This document shows, in pieces, positions 6,637 to 8,370 of a DNA stretch of 8,370 bases. The notes under the pieces are model-generated. The model saw only the letters and a program-made list of their open reading frames with translations. It was not told the origin of the DNA and ran no database searches. The stretch is from NCBI GenBank assembly GCA_964607545.1, contig CAZSLV010000084.1, forward strand, positions 1 to 8,370, written 5' to 3'. Within the stretch, counting starts at the first letter, position 1. Every line of letters starts with the position of its first letter. This DNA is from Gudongella sp964607545. GTDB taxonomy: Bacteria > Bacillota > Clostridia > Tissierellales > Tissierellaceae. Both the position numbers and the translations under genes were made by a program.

Positions 6637-7390
6637 AATAAGCACTCCACCCTCCATCTGCAACGATGGAAGCTCCATTTATATAACTGGATTCATCAGA
6701 TGCTAAGAAAAGTGCAATATTTGCAATTTCTTCAGGAGACCCACTTCTTGGATTATTTGAAGTACCCTTTGACATCCTGCCCATGCCAAACTCATTTGGC
6801 TTAATATTTTTTGTTATATCAGTATCAACCCCGCCTGGATGTATGGAGTTACATCTAATTCCACTAGTTGCATACATATAAGCAGTATTTTTTGTCAGAC
6901 CTGTAAGGCCAAATTTTGATGCTGCATAAGTAGCCCCAGATCTACCACCATATAAGCCAGCAAGTGAAGATGTGTTTATTATATTGCCTTTTTCTTGTTT
7001 AAGCATTATTGGAATTACTTTTCTAATTACCTTCATAGGAGCGGTTAAATTAACAGATATGACCTTTTCCCATAGCTCATCACTTACATCTGCAATTGCT
7101 TCAAAATTATCCATAACACCAGCGTTATTTACAAGGACATCTATCCTTCCAAACTTATTTATTGCAAAATCAACCATATTATCAATATCTTCTTGTATTG
7201 AAACATCACCTTCAAAGGCTACTATTTCGCCAGTGTACTCTTTTGCTTGTTCAGCTATTTCTTTTAGCTTATCTTCCCTTCTAGCAACCCCTATAACCTT
7301 TGCACCTTCCTTTGCAAATAAAATTGCCATAGCTTTACCAATACCAGAACTTGCCCCTGTTAAAAGAACAACTTTACCATCTAATCTCAT
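6635..7390 (-). CDS. Short-chain dehydrogenase/reductase (classical SDR, FabG/glucose dehydrogenase-like)
   Basis: This 251-residue cytoplasmic NAD(P)-dependent oxidoreductase has all classical SDR marks: cofactor motif TGASSGIG (11-18), NNAG (88-91), N114, catalytic Ser142 (in NTSSLAG), and Y155/K159 in YAASK. Arginines 37-38 directly after the second strand (VARRED) suggest preference for NADP(H). The C-terminal INGASIVADGGW is usual. The chosen start is ATG 7390: the ribosome-binding site GGGGG (7398-7402) is 7 nt away from it, but only 1 nt from the alternative TTG at 7396. The gene is divergent from the GntR regulator gene, which may control it. The substrate is unknown; annotations such as 3-oxoacyl-ACP reductase, glucose dehydrogenase or hydroxysteroid dehydrogenase would all be guesses. 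Confidence 0.93.
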   Translation of the reverse strand: MRLDGKVVLLTGASSGIGKAMAILFAKEGAKVIGVARREDKLKEIAEQAKEYTGEIVAFEGDVSIQEDIDNMVDFAINKFGRIDVLVNNAGVMDNFEAIADVSDELWEKVISVNLTAPMKVIRKVIPIMLKQEKGNIINTSSLAGLYGGRSGATYAASKFGLTGLTKNTAYMYATSGIRCNSIHPGGVDTDITKNIKPNEFGMGRMSKGTSNNPRSGSPEEIANIALFLASDESSYINGASIVADGGWSAY

Positions 7391-7429
7391 ACTCAAACCC
7401 CCTAATTTAATATTATTATCTGTAATTCT

Positions 7430-7459
7430 TTTATATCCTATTACAAGATTTTAAAACAA
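7430..7459 (-). promoter_or_regulatory. Candidate promoter of the dehydrogenase gene
   Basis: Read on the minus strand, TTGTTT (7459-7454) and TATAAA (7435-7430) are separated by 18 nt and would start transcription near 7423, giving a leader of about 33 nt. The -10 box matches five of six bases, the -35 only three. The inverted repeat AAGTAT-AA-ATACTT (7458-7471) touches the upstream edge. The half-sites TTACA (7441-7445) and TGTAA (7421-7425) fall between the boxes and at the start site. Confidence 0.4.
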
Positions 7460-7518
7460 GTATAAATACTTCACCACATTAAATAGTACTATAAAATTTT
7501 CTTAAACAAAGATTAATG

Positions 7519-7535
7519 ACTTTAGCCTCTAAAGT
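7519..7535. repeat. Inverted repeat in the divergent regulatory region
   Basis: ACTTTAG and CTAAAGT are perfect 7-bp arms around a CCT centre. It lies in the middle of the 268-bp gap between the dehydrogenase and regulator genes. The size and symmetry suit a dimeric regulator, but there is no direct evidence of binding, and such repeats occur by chance in AT-rich DNA. Confidence 0.35.
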
Positions 7536-7595
7536 GTGATAAAGTATATAAGGGTAGGTTAATAAAGACCCAGTAAGTTTTTTAATACTTAAAAC

Positions 7596-7624
7596 TAGAC
7601 TTTTATTACATTTAAGTGTAAAAT
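7596..7624 (+). promoter_or_regulatory. GntR regulator promoter with candidate autoregulatory operator
   Basis: The -35 box TAGACT (7596-7601) and the -10 box TAAAAT (7619-7624) have a 17-nt spacer and match four and five consensus bases. Within it, 7606-7621 reads TTACATTTAAGTGTAA, a 16-bp near-palindrome in which only the T-G pair at positions 6 and 11 breaks symmetry. A repressor bound there would block RNA polymerase, the usual layout for GntR autorepression. The assignment to this particular regulator is inferred from position. Confidence 0.45.
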
Positions 7625-7658
7625 AAGGATATTATGGTGACTTTAGGAGGGTAATACA

Positions 7659-8300
7659 TTGCTTATAGAAAAGCTAGAAACTGAAGACATATACGAAATT
7701 ATTAAAGATAGAATAATACATCTTAAATACAAGCCAGGTCAAGTCTTAAACGAGGTTGATGTAGCAAACGAATTTGAAATTAGCAGGACTCCTATAAGGA
7801 GAGTATTTCAAATGCTACAAAACGATAAGTTAATCAATATTGTACCAAGGTATGGTGCCCAAGTAACCCCAGTTGATTTTAAGGAAATGAAGTCAATTTT
7901 TGAGATCACAAGGGAATTAGACCCCTTTGCGGCAAAACTTGCAACAGAAAGGATAACACCAGACCAAATAAAAGAACTTGAAGAAATAATGGCTAGGATG
8001 CATACGTATAATATAAAAGAAGACTACCAAGAGGCTATAAATGATGATGAAAGGTTTCATAGGATAATATACTTAAGTTGTGGGAACCCATGGTTAAGTG
8101 ATATTTTAACATCCCTCCACTACCACACTGAAAGGTTATGGCATTATGTTGAACAACACTTTGATAGCATGGATTTATTTACAGAATCCTTGGGCAAGCT
8201 ATTAGATGCAATAAAAGAAAAAGATTATGAAAAGGCAGAGATTCACGCACGGGAACATGTTGATGAATTTGTCCTAAAAATAAAAAGCGAATTGTTATAA
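7659..8300 (+). CDS. GntR family transcriptional regulator, FCD subfamily
   Basis: This 213-residue DNA-binding regulator has an N-terminal winged helix-turn-helix (about 8-70, with LNEVDVANEFEISRTPIRRV as the recognition part) and an all-helical FCD ligand-binding domain (about 76-210). The FCD metal site keeps D130 and H134 (DERFH) and H200 (REHV), but the usual third histidine, normally in an EH pair, aligns with S177. The start is TTG 7659, supported by the strong ribosome-binding site AGGAGGGT (7645-7652); no in-frame ATG fits better. It is divergent from the dehydrogenase gene, and many FadR/FCD-type regulators control themselves and a neighbouring metabolic gene. The likely effector is an organic acid or similar small metabolite by family precedent, but this is not readable here. 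Confidence 0.93.
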   Translation: MLIEKLETEDIYEIIKDRIIHLKYKPGQVLNEVDVANEFEISRTPIRRVFQMLQNDKLINIVPRYGAQVTPVDFKEMKSIFEITRELDPFAAKLATERITPDQIKELEEIMARMHTYNIKEDYQEAINDDERFHRIIYLSCGNPWLSDILTSLHYHTERLWHYVEQHFDSMDLFTESLGKLLDAIKEKDYEKAEIHAREHVDEFVLKIKSELL

Positions 8301-8335
8301 ATCCGATTAGACTAAAAAATCTAATCGGATTTTTT
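8299..8335 (+). terminator. Terminator of the GntR regulator gene
   Basis: A perfect 13-bp stem pairs AAATCCGATTAGA (8299-8311) with TCTAATCGGATTT (8320-8332) around an 8-nt A-rich loop and is followed by T residues to 8335. It begins within the stop codon. The remaining 35 bases of the window are AT-rich and show no feature. Confidence 0.88.
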
Positions 8336-8370
8336 ATTTATTAAATTTTCTAAATATTTATAAAAAACTA

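Noticed and set aside
7391..7396. TTG start for the dehydrogenase
   Set aside because: It is only one base from the GGGGG ribosome-binding site; ATG 7390 is at the proper 7-nt spacing.
1..8370. CRISPR arrays, insertion sequences, tRNA or rRNA genes, phage genes
   Set aside because: No regularly spaced direct repeats, transposase motifs, cloverleaf or rRNA-like stretches were seen on either strand.

Overview
The window is AT-rich, densely packed Gram-positive DNA and most resembles a low-GC Firmicute of the class Clostridia (possibly a Tissierellia or Peptostreptococcales relative). The grounds are strong purine-rich ribosome-binding sites before most genes, heavy ATA/AGG/AGA codon use, a lipoprotein-type solute-binding protein, a seven-TM-like membrane diguanylate cyclase, and short intrinsic terminators. 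No rRNA, tRNA, CRISPR array, transposase or phage gene is visible.

Layout. Positions 2-640 hold the 3' part of a membrane-anchored GGDEF diguanylate cyclase whose start lies outside the window. Positions 641-878 hold a promoter and a structured leader that contains an intrinsic terminator upstream of the next gene. Positions 879-5922 are a four-gene ABC importer operon: lipoprotein binding protein (DUF3798-like), double-NBD ATPase, and two different RbsC/LivH-type permeases. A perfect 24-bp palindrome lies between the binding protein and the ATPase genes, and a strong terminator follows the operon. Positions 6094-6591 encode a GNAT acetyltransferase. It converges on a minus-strand short-chain dehydrogenase (6635-7390), with a shared terminator between them. 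A 268-bp divergent region separates the dehydrogenase from a GntR/FCD regulator (7659-8300), which ends in a clear terminator.

How the genes work together. The four transporter genes form one importer with the same order and architecture as BMP-type nucleoside importers (binding protein, fused ATPase, permease, permease), but the binding protein appears to belong to a family with no known ligand. The ATPase looks asymmetric, with one intact composite ATP site and one degenerate site. The leader can be folded so that a 9-bp upstream pairing competes with the terminator, which would make this a regulated attenuator. The GntR regulator probably controls itself, because a near-palindrome lies between its -35 and -10 boxes. 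It may also control the divergent dehydrogenase. The acetyltransferase and the diguanylate cyclase have no obvious functional tie to the rest.

The most interesting material is the leader and the transporter of unknown substrate that it precedes. I see no wholly unprecedented gene system.
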